The position numbers and the translations under genes were made by a program. A model generated the notes under the pieces. That model was not told where the DNA came from. It ran no database searches and saw nothing but the letters and a program-made list of their open reading frames with translations. A stretch of DNA of 64,000 bases. Source: Thereva unica (taxonomy: Eukaryota > Arthropoda > Insecta > Diptera > Therevidae). Positions 34,097 through 44,676 of this stretch are shown piece by piece. Each line of letters begins with the position of its first letter. Position 1 is the first letter of the stretch. The DNA is taken from the NCBI GenBank assembly GCA_949987705.1, contig OX465282.1, positions 6,932,501-6,996,500 on the forward strand, written 5' to 3'.

Positions 34097-35169
34097 AGCT
34101 GCTGATAGAATTTCGCTCAAACGCGGTGCGGACATTGGCTTCGCGGTGTGCGCGGATTTTTCACTGACACAAAGTCGCCGTGCTGGTGTCGCGTACCGAC
34201 TTTGACACAACCTAAAAATCAAAGTGACAAGTGGACGTGATACGAAATAAATTGAAAAAGCTGTATGATTTGCGTATTAATTTTCTATCCCACAGGACTT
34301 GTATTTGTTCTAGGTATTAATTCCATCACCACAATTTCGAAATAATTATGAAATTCAACAAATTTCTTATCCCCTTCACCAGCACACGATTCAAAACATA
34401 AACAAAATGCCCACCAACACTAAAAATCGACTCAAAACACACACACACAAACAACTTTTTTACACTGGACCGCGCGGCAACGCGCCAGAAGTAGAAAGTA
34501 AAGCAACTTACGCGGTGTGTGCGTAGTGCTCAAGCCACATCTCGTTAGTTCCACTGACATATAATAATGGACTGCTCATCAGCAATTATTCCCATACAAA
34601 CCGATGGCACCAAAAAGGTATAGTCGCTCGCTCATCCATAAGCCCCCAAACTGACAGAAGCACTCAGAAATAAAATCAATTAGAAAAAAATAGACGGGTA
34701 TAGTGATGTTTATATCTTTTGCGTTAAATCAATTAGAAAAAAATAGACGGGTATAGTGATGTTTATATCTTTTGCTCTTTTCCCCATAAGCCCCCGGTGA
34801 GAATGTCAGCTGCTAAGACAGGCGTTGAGAACTTAAATCAGACACACATAAAATTTGCAAATTAATGAAAAAAGGGCATTTTAAAAGGTGAAAAAGTGAA
34901 AATAGTGTTTATTAATTTTTTTAAACAAAATATTTGTGTAGTTTTAATGTTTTAAGTACGTATTTAAAAAAATGTAAATTTCAAAAGTGATTCCGGTGTT
35001 TACATGGAGTGAAAAAAGGTTTGTAGCCTATGGAACAAATTGGTGCCATGAAAAATTTCTCATAAGCAGTCCATTCTATATGTCAGTGGTTAGTTCGCAT
35101 TGCAATACACACACTTTACTCTATCTGTCAATGTCCGCACCGCGTTTGAGCGAAATTCTATCAGCAGCT
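34097..35169. mobile_element. Third-level PIF/Harbinger-like element, 1073 bp, perfect 41-bp TIR
   Basis: Left AGCTGCTGATAGAATTTCGC and its exact reverse complement on the right; the match runs 41 bases. Flanks 34094-34096 and 35170-35172 are both TAA. No transposase seen; carries a 53-bp tandem duplication. Confidence 0.93.
34673..34775 (+). repeat. Tandem duplication, 53-bp period
   Basis: AAATCAATTAG onward through TATATCTTTTGC is present at 34673-34722 and again, identical, at 34726-34775. Identity of the two copies suggests a recent event within the Harbinger-like element. Confidence 0.95.
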
Positions 35170-36529
35170 TAATATCACTGTTGCACTGGGGTGCGAGACA
35201 AGACAACAGTGGTCTCACTCTCGCGCAGCGAGTTCGAGACCGCGGCCGACTGTTGACTGGTCTCGCTCTCGTGAAACTCTAACGACAGTGGCATTTAGTT
35301 GGCGATAGAATAATGAAATTTAATGAACTCGTTAAGTAGAGTAGAAACCTATTTTGAGGTTGCCGACAGAAACATATCTTCTATGCTATAAAGATTTGCG
35401 CTTCCACTTTGAGTCTGGGATGTAAACTGGCCTTAATAATCGAAGTCAGTGGTCCAATGTGGGCTGGAGCTCTTCACGTTTTGGCATTGCAAGCTCTTCT
35501 TCTTCTTCGATGGTTCTACAGCCCAATTCGAGCCTTCTTCTAGATGTCTCTCTGCTCCGCAGCTTGCCTCCAATTTCTTATTTTGAGCAGTTTTGCAGCA
35601 TCGGTCCTCCCACCTTGACCGTGATTTGCCAACTGATCTTCTGACATCTGGTAGTAGGCACAGGGTTTTTACTCTTGAGTCATCCATTCTTTGGACATTT
35701 CCGGCTCAACGCAAACGCACGAGCTTAGCATGTGTCGAGAGTTTACACTCTTTGTATAGATCGTACAATTCGTGATTGTAGCGTATTCTCCACGCATTGT
35801 CTTCATTGATTGGGCCGAATATCCTTCGGAGAACCTTCCTCTCAAATATATCCATTTTGTCGGCGGATTTCTAGGAGATAATCCATGCTTCACATCTTCT
35901 ACTTTCTCGGGAAGTATGTTGAGAATCGATAACACGTTGTCCGAGTCCGTTGTCGTTTGATGTTTCGTGGAGACTTTCCTTTCCAATGGTCGCACAGTTG
36001 TCTGAAATCCCCAAAACCTGGACAAAAGTACCAAAACGAAAGTTTTTATTTAGGTACTTTTTTCGCGTGGGTTAGGTATAGTGCCCCCCCCCTGGAGTAT
36101 TTCAAGGCCCTTGGCAAGAGGCAGATGTTCGAAACCTCTTTTGTATTCCATTTGGAAAGTGAGTGTCGAACACGCTACACGCAGCACGTTCTCTCGGAGT
36201 AAAAGCACGTGTTACGTTTTTGCGTGTAGATTGCAGTACGTTTGCCGGTTTTCTTTTCTGTAAAAAGGTTTCTTCTCCTAAGAGTAAGTACAATTATACT
36301 GTGTTATTGAAATGAACATAAATAAATAATTGTATTGTTTATTTATGATCAAATATGTAGTAAATGGTGGTGATTTGATTAACGATTCGGCTTATAAATT
36401 GATGGCTAAGTACACACTTCCATCGACTTCCACTAAGTAATACGCATGTAATTGTTTATTAATCATCTCTGCAAAACATATGTATAAAAAAATCAGCTGC
36501 TCCTGCTTGCTCCATGTCATTCTATCCAC

Positions 36530-37500
36530 GATAGAGCAAAATATCCATGGCTCTGGGCACTACCCCCATTGTGTTTCAGGCCGAGGTACTTGCCATCCAG
36601 GTGTGTGCTCAGACTTGTATAGAGTCTTAATAGAGCTCCAAATAGCTCTAACATTGTTATTTTCTCCGACAGTCAAGCTGCATTGCTGGCCATTAAATCT
36701 CACAGGGTGTCATCAAAGACTGTCCTGGATTGTCTCCGATCTCCGAAATTCTTAAGCAGGAACAACAGTGTCACGATGATGTGGATTCCGGGCCACGAAG
36801 GTCACATTGCTAATGAAATTGCCGACAGCCTGGCTAGAGTAGGCGCAAACTCATAACCTATCGGTCCGGAACCTTTCTGTAGCTTTGCAAGCTACCACGT
36901 TAGAACGGCCATCAAAAATCGACCAGCTGTTTTTTCATAGCTGGACAAACACCCAGGGTGCTCGTCAAGCTAAAAGATTCATCCAAATCGATAAAGCTAA
37001 AGCGGGAAAACTTTTACATCTCAACAGGTGGGAGATAAAAATAATAATAGAGCTCTTGACGAGCCACTGTTCGCTTAACTACCGCCTAAACAAAATAGCT
37101 CTGGTGGCTGATTGTAGCTGTCGGTTCTGCGGAGCCGCTGCCGAAACTTCGGAGCGCTCGCTGTGCGACTGTGAGGCTACAGCGAGGAAGAGATTGGGCC
37201 TCCTCCATCGGGACTTGCTTAACCCCAGGGACATTTGGGACAGAAATCCTAAATCAGTTTTAGGCTATATTAGAAGCCTTAACCTTGATGGTTTTTAAAG
37301 ACGGGGATGGCACAATAGACCAAATAAATAGGTCGCAGTGCCGGCAAAGGCACCCCTCAACAAGAAATAGAAAAATCCTCGATATACTATACATATTTGC
37401 TCAACGTATAGTTTTGAACGTCCTATTCAGGCGCTATATATTAACTTTTTTTCATCTTTATAACAAAGTATTTATAACAAATCTTTGCAACAAATAAAGC
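36530..37500 (+). pseudogene. R1/LOA-like retroelement 3' end: RNase H and C-terminus
   Basis: Plus-strand text in shifting frames gives FQAEVLAIQVCAQT, then IFSDSQAALLAIKSH and MMWIPGHEGHIANEIADSLA, the catalytic blocks of an RNase H domain. A C-terminal region with cysteine/histidine residues follows (CSCRFCGAAAETSERSLCDC) in the 36885-37298 ORF. It lies wholly inside the CACAGTG-ended element, either as cargo or as an insertion whose own borders I cannot place. Confidence 0.78.
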
Positions 37501-37675
37501 CTAATGTATTTGAATTTGAAAAAAGTTTGCATCTAAAATAAATTTAATAATTGTTAAATTAAATAAAAAAAAGTTTATTTTCATTAACAATTCTAGTACA
37601 TTTTCGTTAAAAATTATTACTGAGCAACCACAAAACGTCCTTATTACAGATTTTCATTTAATTCAAAAAAACAAA

Positions 37676-38150
37676 ATTGGCTGTCATATTGGATCCTCTA
37701 TTTTGTTTAGTAAAAATCTAATGACGGATTAATAATTAGCTACTCCGAACAGCCATTGTTGCATAATTTCATTCAATTCAATTAAATATGAACAAAGTTG
37801 GTCGCCATATTGGATGCGCCATTTTTTTTTTCAAAATCTGATAACGGATTCTTACTCAGTGACCGCGAAAACCCCCATATACCGGTTTTCATCAAATTTG
37901 CTTAATTTTTCATAAAGTTGGTCGCCATATTGGATCCGCCATTTTGTTTTATGCAAATCTGATAACGGATTCTTACTCAGCGACCGCGAAAACCCCCATA
38001 TACCGGTTTTCATCAAATTTGCTTAATTTTTCATAAAGTTGGTCGCCATATTGGATCCGCCATTTTGTTTTATGAAAATCTGATAAAATCTTACTCAGCG
38101 ACCCCGAAAACCCCCATATACCGATTTTCATAAAAAAATAATTTTTCTTA
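37676..38150 (+). repeat. Tandem array, four units of about 120 bp
   Basis: Each unit begins GTTGGTCGCCATATTGGATC and includes CCGCCATTTTG, ATCTGATAACGGATTC and CAGCGACCGCGAAAACCCCC. Units 2 and 3 are nearly identical; unit 1 (from about 37676) is diverged and unit 4 is shortened. Lies just inside the right terminus of the family B element. Confidence 0.92.
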
Positions 38151-38868
38151 CGGTAGTAAATTAATTTTGTCCAGGTTTTGGGGATGTCAGACCACTGTGT
38201 CGGTCTGAACCAATTCTCTCTTCCAATTTTGGCGTTGAGGTCTCCTATCACCATCTTGATGTCATTGGAAGGGGCGCCGTGTCGTATGCGTGTTCAAGCT
38301 TATAATAGAAAGTGTCCTTGTCGTGTCCGCTTTCTCCTCCGTCTCCGCATAAACGTTTATGATTGAAAAGGTGAAGAATTTCGTTCGGAGTCGTATTAAG
38401 CATAGTCGTTCACTGATTGGCTTGAACCCTATCACATATCTATAATTGACTTGTATATGACGAAACCTACTCCTAAGTGATGTTCCCCTCCGCAGTTGTA
38501 GAATATCCTGTAGTTGCCAAGACCCATTGTCCCGTCTCCTATCCATTTGATCTCTTGTAACGCGTGTAATTTTATTTTATATCTGGTCACTTCGTCTAAT
38601 AGTGACTTAACTGCTGCAGTTTTGTACATACTTCGCATGTTCCGTGCTCCGAAAATCATTTCTAGGTGCTGTTGCCGTAGTCGTCGCTGTCCGTTCCGAA
38701 GCTTTGGTTCGGGTTTCTTAACTGATGTGTTTTTACAGGATCTGGCAATTAGCCCAACGCCCAACCCCACTGCCAGGAGAACCGGATCCGTGAATTATAT
38801 CCCATCGGATAGGGTGGCCAAGCTATACCCCCGAGCACTGGGTACGTCCGTCGTCGGTAGGCTATCAC

Positions 38869-39348
38869 GGAGCGCGTTCAAAAACCTTACTATAGTAAAC
38901 CACGAGGTAAGCTGTGGTTATGCTACATCACTTCACTTAACCACGAAAATTTATGTTTAACCATGGAGGTTTTTGAACGCACCTTGGTTAACTACATGGT
39001 AAAGAAAATTTAAAAAATTTTTCCATAAAATAGTGTCGGCTATTTGCCTCAATTATTTCCAATAATTATTTATTTAAAATAATCTCACAAATCCCACTTC
39101 GATTTGTTCATTATTAACATTAAAACAAATGTCAAAAAATTGTTTTTATTCTTCTTCTTCTTAACTATCGCTAACCATGCTCCCGAGCATGGTTAAAATT
39201 TAACTACACCATGGTTAACCACGGGAGTTTTTGAACGCCAAAAAGTTATGCTCGTGGTTATGTTGTAGTTAACCACGGAGTTTTTGAACGACAAAAGTTT
39301 ACCATATTTAACCATGGTTAACCATAGTAAGGTTTTTGAACGCGCTCC
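38869..39348. mobile_element. MITE, 480 bp, with repeated TTTTTGAACG words
   Basis: Ends GGAGCGCGTTCAAAAACC and GGTTTTTGAACGCGCTCC. The TTTTTGAACG terminus recurs internally near 38972, 39217 and 39276, each next to TGGTTAACCA-type palindromes, so the element looks built from several partial copies of its own end. Inserted at the 5' side of the split RTE-like copy. No duplication resolved. Confidence 0.85.
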
Positions 39349-40089
39349 AGGAGGCACCAGCGAGGAGGTGACGGTACGATTTTCTCCCCCTTTTGCTAGC
39401 TTATTGTATTTTCTAAATTAATAGGGAAGTCTTGTTAATACGTTTTTCTGAAAGGCGGGTTTGTCACTGGAATACTGGAGTGTATGTAAATGTATACCAC
39501 GAACGCGTATCAATCAAAGTGAACATTATACAATCATTTACGCTCATAGGCAGAATCCTAGAAAGAAGAGTATTTTTTATTTTTTTATTTTATTTTTAAA
39601 ACCTACCTAAATTCACTTTTTAATTTTCAAAATATTCATTTCATGTCTAAACTAATATTAAATAACGCAAAATTTAATAGAACAATTTCATAAACAAACA
39701 TCAATGAAGCCTTTAATCTCTCAAAAATGTTTATTCAAAGTACATATTTCGTTTTGAATAAATTACGAGAATATTTGCAATTGCTGAACAAACATTGTTA
39801 ATTTATTCATTAACATTCTCTATAGCATAGAACTTTCTGAACTATAGTGTTACTGTAAAAGTTTGTAGGTTTTAATTCACCTAGTAAGAAATAAACGGCA
39901 TTACGGAGAATGGAGGTTGGTATTTAAAACTGATTTTATGCTCGAAGTTTTAAATGGCGAAAATATTTAAACGACTTGTAAATACGGGCAGTTTTATAAC
40001 GAAATCTACAAAGTGGACTATTGTGGATTCTGATGTTATGTAGTGTTAGTATCGACTAATGAGATCTTCCTGTGCTGGACAATTTAAGC
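39349..40089. other. No gene seen; AT-rich
   Basis: Low-complexity T/A tracts at 39570-39600 and no ORF of interest. Confidence 0.45.
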
Positions 40090-40560
40090 TTCTTTATTAT
40101 TTTTTAACTTCCCAGTATAGGGAAGTTATTGTAATCAGTCCGAAAATCGAAATCGAAATTTTCAACGTATTTTCATTCTTCAAGCTCCCAAGAGCATTTC
40201 AACCAAAAAATTGGGTGGAAGTATGTGTGTGTGTGTACGTATGTGGTCATTTTTTCCTGCACAATATCGCGCGAACCAAAAAAGATAACGGCTTCGTTGA
40301 GGTGTGGTTCGAAGCGTATTAGCGACAGATTTGAAAAGATTTTTATAATATTCGGTCGAGCCGTTTTTTGGTTTAAATGACATATAAGTGATTTTTGTAC
40401 TTGCACGATATCGCGCGGACTATAAAAGATATAGACTTAGTTGAGGTGCCGTTCGAAGAGTATTAACCAAAATATGATCTGAAAAGATTTTCATAAAATT
40501 CGGTCGAACAGTTTTTTTTTTGTTTAAACGACGTTCGTGAATTGTGTACCTGCACGATAC
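40090..40560 (+). repeat. Dispersed repeat, two tandem diverged units
   Basis: TTCGGTCGAGCCGTTTTTTG and TTCGGTCGAACAGTTTTTTT mark the two units; each also has GCACGATATCGCGCG-like and TTCGAAG-GTATTA text. A third unit lies in inverse orientation at 5740-5895. Contains a TG microsatellite at 40222-40236. Superfamily not recognised. Confidence 0.65.
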
Positions 40561-40769
40561 CGCGCCTTGTTGCAACCCGTTTTTAATTTCAAAGACCATT
40601 GAGATAAAATTACCACTTTTGACCAGAAGCTTCTTCCCCGTTATCATGTCACAGATCACGCGAAGCAGGGGATCGCTTATTCTATACCTTGCCAGCTTTA
40701 GTAGTAGCCCCTCCATCCACACAGAGTCGAAAGCCTTCTCCAAGTCGACAAGGCACCATGCAAACATTC

Positions 40770-41261
40770 CGATTCGATATCGAAGCCAGAGCGATTCATA
40801 AAAAGCGAAAGCTTTCTTCGATAACGAAATCGAGAACGATTCGAAAGCGTTATCGAAAATGATAAAAAAGGAACGCTATAACGAATCGCTTTTTAGATGG
40901 AATCTCGAAGGCTTTGCATGTATGTGCTTCGTTTTTTCGAATCGATATCGAATAATTCTCGAATGCTTTATATGCATACGTTCTCGTTTTTTTTTCCATT
41001 CACTTCTACTATTCAGAATGTTCGCCTGCCATCGCGCCTGCGTTTCCTGCATAGTCATGTGCACGCACTCATTTTCCGATAGCAAAAACCCCTCCAAAAT
41101 CACAACTTTTAAAGCAATCGGAAGGAAGAAAGAATCAAATCCATGGAAAGAGCGTAAAAGCTTTAGGGGTCGTTTTAACGATTGTTTCTCGAATAATTCT
41201 CGACAAGTTTTCTTTCGAAAATAGCTCGAGAAAGCGAGCAGCTGAGAAATTGTTTGCAGGG
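40770..41261 (-). repeat. Dispersed repeat, inverse copy of 26501-27300
   Basis: Shares the CCCTGCAAACAATTTCTC end (reverse strand at 41261), the TCGAGAATTATTCGAG block and one TTCGTTTTTTCGAATCGATA unit at about 40929. It has a left arm rich in TTCGATA/TATCGAA. Interrupts the Jockey-like RT. Confidence 0.8.
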
Positions 41262-41289
41262 CATGTTCCTGTACACCGTTTCTTACTAA

Positions 41290-41581
41290 AGGCTGTATCA
41301 GATCAAATTTCTGAGCAGCGACAGCAGCAGCAGAAGAGGCAGCATGCTGCTTCTTGTATCAGATTCGTTGTAGCAGCAGCAGGCAGCAAACGCTTTTTCG
41401 TCTTAAATAAAAAACTGAAATGTCAAAAAAGCTGCCTTGATGGGCAGCCAAATTAGGATTAGGAATGAAAAAGCAGCGGCAGCATTCAGTGCTGCTTCTG
41501 TGGTCATGCGACCCGCTTTGACCAATAGAAACAGTTTGCTGCTGATATTTTTGTTGCGCTGCTTTGGATCTGATACAGCCT
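41290..41581. mobile_element. PIF/Harbinger-like MITE, 292 bp, TAA duplication
   Basis: Ends AGGCTGTATCAGATC and GATCTGATACAGCCT. Flanks 41287-41289 and 41582-41584 are TAA. The interior is rich in GCAGCAGCAG/GCTGCTGC words. Inserted in the RT remnant. Confidence 0.93.
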
Positions 41582-42230
41582 TAAAGTTGCAGTGTATATC
41601 GGAGACCAATTTTGTGCAAACATGGGTAGTGCCATGTTCCGCTCGGGATTCCGTCCCGAATTATTTTATTTTCCTCAACCTAACTTACCAGCGAACGATT
41701 AATTACAACCTCAAATATTTTACTGATGTTTAGAAGTAAGCTTATTGCTCTGAGATTAGCAGGCTTTGATCTATCTTTATTTTTGTTTTTGGATCGGAGG
41801 AGTTTGTCCTCCCTCACGAAGATTGAGTGTTCGGAAGCCTTTGAGATATTTTCTGCTAGGCAATCTTCACTGAATTCGACTAAATGTCGATTCTCAGATC
41901 TCTGTGCTCTGATTTCGCTTTGAAGGGCGGAATGACTTAATAGTGCTTGATTCTTCAGGTCAAAGCTCCGTCGAACACTAGTGTTCACCAAAAAGACTCC
42001 CTGGAAGAATGCCCCTGCTAAATCTACTCTGTCCTGCTCATCCTCCACGCAAAAACAATTGACAGCGTCTCGGTAGACCGTATCAGGATCTAAGCGTGCT
42101 TTTCGTAGCAATTCTTCACTGTCAAGATTCCTAGGTAATCGCAACTTCTCCAGTCGATTACGTGACCCACTCCTAAAGATTTTATTTATGTATATGCGGA
42201 AACATACCGGGACCACTGGGTTTTATGGAC

Positions 42231-43455
42231 CGGATATTATTTTTCCAATACAGGTTTATTGATTGAAGTAATTCTCCTTGATTAATTGTTGGAGGTTTCC
42301 GATCTCAACTTTAATGTTGCAATCTCTGGATTGTGGCGGTCGTGGAATTGTCGGTGCAGGGTCTTAAATCTCAAGTACTCTTCTGTCTTTGTCTGTCAAT
42401 TGTGAAGTTCCTGTAGCAGCCGGTGCAGTCATATTTTGTAGTCTATATTATGGTTCGATCCATCATTTGTACAATGATTCGATCCATATCCTTCAGTATG
42501 GAGACAATTTCATCGTTAGTCAAATGTCTGTCGGCGGTGGTAGCTCCTCCGTCTATATGGTGCGGCAATGGTGCTGGAGAAAAATGGCCAGTGTGCCCAT
42601 TGATAAGCATAGGGGTGCACTGCAACATATTGTTCCAGCTCGATCGGCTCGCGTGGCATTTTCACCATGATCATGAGTCCGAGGTAGTCGCTTTCGTAAG
42701 GAACCGTTCGTAGGCAGTTCACATCCTCGCAATTTTTTTTGGCCGCTGTCAAGGCGTGAGTCGAGCAAGCACAGATCCATATCTATCTGTAGCGAGAAGT
42801 ATGACCTTCTGTAGGATTCCTTTGCCCTCCAGCTAACTTTGTAGATGGTTGCCTCTAGAGGTTTGGCCTTTTTTTGTATAACGTGACTGCGCTATATAGC
42901 CATCTTACCTCAGCATTACTAAATTTTCCAGCTTTACGACGTGGACGTGAGAGCTGGATTTGAGAGCCAAACAACAAATATATAAACTAACTATTTTTTT
43001 ATGTCGGAAAACCAAGCTTAGGAATCACCCTTTGCACTACCAGTCTGTCATGTCGTTCAGGTCATGGTTCAGTGTCTAGTAGCAAGCTTTGTTTGAAAGA
43101 TAGAAAATAAAATGATAGGATTAGGGGGTCTGGGGGGTGTTGGAGCAGGTGGCGATGAACCTTACGTTTGAACTCTTGGGTGTTGTACGAATTCGGGAAA
43201 ACTGACTGTGGAAGATTATATTCCACAGTCGAGTTGTTCTATTCATAAACGAACTTCTAGAACAGGTTGTGCCGAGCAGGCTAGTCTTGTGTTGCGGGAA
43301 AAATATTGCCGTGAAGGCAGAAGGTCCTGAATTTCAGTGGAACAGTCGCTGTGGTAATAGCGATAAAGCATGGAGAGCGCTGCTACATTCCTACCATGCA
43401 GATGCTGTCATATCCGATGATTTGGATGGCGCGGCGTGCACTTTGTTCAGCCACG
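42231..43455. other. Possible upstream part of retroelement; otherwise unassigned
   Basis: The minus strand at 42516-42752 reads ESDYLGLMIMVKMPREPIEL without a motif I can name; it could be ORF1-side sequence of the adjacent Jockey-like element. 42950-43455 shows nothing supported. Confidence 0.3.
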
Positions 43456-44676
43456 CTAAGGCGGTTTTAGAGGCGCCAGCCCAGACAAATGAGTTATACT
43501 GAGGGGGGGCCGAATGTAGGATTTGTAGATTGTAGCTCTAGCTGCTGGTGGCAGCAGAAATTTGCATCTCTTAAGAAATCCTAGGCATTGGGATGCTTGT
43601 TTAGCGATTTGAAATATGTGATCATTCCATCGCAAGTTCTCAGATAAAGTTATACCTAAGATGTTAAGAGAAGGATCAGCTGTAAGATTTGTTTTGCCCA
43701 CTGAAACAGAAGGAAGGTTGGTGCAGGTTTTATGAGTAATGAGACAGTACTTCGTTTTGGAGGGGTTGAACTCAACACGATTCTTGCGGCACCAATCAAG
43801 GGTGTGTTCGAAGTCTGGCATATGCTTGTCTAATATTGTCGAAAGCGTAAGAATAACGCAGGGTACTGCCATCAGCGAAGCTGCTGTTCGACATTCTATA
43901 TGAAAAATATAGATTGTCGAACAGTACAAAGGGGCTTCCCCTAAGCCTCTAGTCTATCACATCAAAACAAAAAAAAAAAAAAATGGGTTGGTTGGAAGGG
44001 ATTGAGAGCAGATCATCTGAATACTAGGAAAAGTGCGGGTGAAAGAATTGATCCTTGAGGAACTTCGGCTGAGATGGTGTGGGGATTAGATTCGATGCCG
44101 TCCAATACTACCTTTATTGAACGGTCAGAAAGGAAGCTCTTAATCCATTTTCTTAAGACTGGGTGAATACCAATAGCTTGGAGTTTTGACAACAGAGCTG
44201 GATGCCATACTCGGTCAAAGGCTTTGTACATATCTAAAGTAACCAGAGAAGATTCACCAAAGCCATGGATGCTTTGGTGAAGGTGCTCTGTTAGACATAC
44301 AAGGAGGTCGCCAGTAGGTTTTTTGGATCTAAAGCCGTACTGTCTGTCATGAATAATTTTCTTGGTTTCCAGATATTCCATTAGTTTTTTGTTGATTAGG
44401 GACTCCATGACTTTGGAGAGAACAGAAGTAATTGCTATTGGGCGGTAGTTTAGGGGATCGCTAGAGTCATCTTTTTTCGGTATAGGCTGAACATGAGCCA
44501 GTTTCCAGGAGTTTGGATAGACTCCGGGGAAGTAAGAAAGGGCAAAATTTTTGACAGAGGTTTAGCCAAAGGTGATGCACATTTATTGAGAACCATAGGG
44601 GATATTTTATCGGGGCCAGTGGATTTATTGACGTCAAGCTCTTGGAGACATCGATTACATCATGCAGATGTATCAA
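43456..44676 (-). pseudogene. Jockey-like reverse transcriptase remnant, same family as 53.3-56.1 kb
   Basis: Minus-strand blocks in order: IIHDRQYGFRSKKPTGDLLV, LDMYKAFDRVWHPALLSKLQ, EVPQGSILSPALF, then FADGSTLRYS at about 43890-43860 in a shifted frame (the usual FADD is FADG), NPSKTKYCLI, LNILGITLSENLRWNDHI, LGFLKRCKFLLPPAARATIY. A poly-A-like run at 43966-43982 lies between frames. Frameshifts separate at least three ORFs. The catalytic second aspartate appears lost. Confidence 0.85.

Larger units (their letters stand above)
32797..35282. mobile_element. Second-level element with GAGAC-rich termini
   Basis: Ends TTAGAGTTTCACGAGA and TCTCGTGAAACTCTAA. CGACAG flanks both sides (32791-32796 and 35283-35288). 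The subterminal regions are full of CGAGAC/GTCTCG and CTCGCGAGAG words. Superfamily unknown. Net length without its inserts is about 1 kb. Confidence 0.8.
32533..35433. mobile_element. Outer element of a nested stack (GGCCnCAGTTTACATC ends)
   Basis: Left AGGGCCCCAGTTTACATCGC and right GGATGTAAACTGGCCT are inverted relatives; the match continues through CAGACTCAAAGTGGAAG. TAA follows the right end and TAG precedes the left region, so a TWA-type target is likely. Only the outer parts (32533-32796 and 35283-35433) belong to this element; the rest is inserted. Confidence 0.75.
35993..38196. mobile_element. CACAGTG-ended DNA element (Transib-like), 2.2 kb, family B
   Basis: Left end CACAGTTGTCTGAAATCCCC and, on the reverse strand, right end CACAGTGGTCTGACATCCCC; similarity continues through AAAACCTGGACAAAA. 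Host endonuclease codons on the two sides overlap by CGA. Removing the element plus one CGA gives an in-frame FRPTIG-type motif, proving the borders. The interior includes an R1/LOA-like fragment and four 120-bp tandem units at the right. The termini align with those at 62054-63786. No transposase seen. Confidence 0.78.
35440..38868 (-). pseudogene. RTE/CFDP2-like retrotransposon, internally deleted and split
   Basis: On minus, 38770-38197 gives the endonuclease start: KIKLHALQEIKWIGDGTMG, then GVGFVIYKS, FKPISERLCLIRLRTKF, and MVIGDLNAKIGRE. The endonuclease resumes at 35992-35860 after the inserted element. It then jumps directly to the RT C-terminus (IFERKVLRRIFGPINED, LVRLRWAGNVQRMDDSRV) with the whole RT core missing. 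The 3' end is a GAAGAAGAAGAAGAG tail at about 35497-35512 on the reverse strand, as in the RTE element at the window start. It is a deleted copy, not functional. Confidence 0.82.
40561..42230 (-). pseudogene. Jockey-like reverse transcriptase remnant, split by two insertions
   Basis: Minus-strand 42216-41680 holds the RT N-terminal side ending KPANLRAISLLLNISKIFEV. Next comes HGTTHVCTKLVSDIHCNF near 41600-41640, then the insertion 41290-41581, a short stretch, the repeat 40770-41261, and CLVDLEKAFDSVWMEGLLLK at 40765-40690. FEIKNGLQQGA follows at about 40585-40620. Order and spacing match one RT once both inserts are ignored. The catalytic YADD part is not present. Frameshifts occur. Confidence 0.78.
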
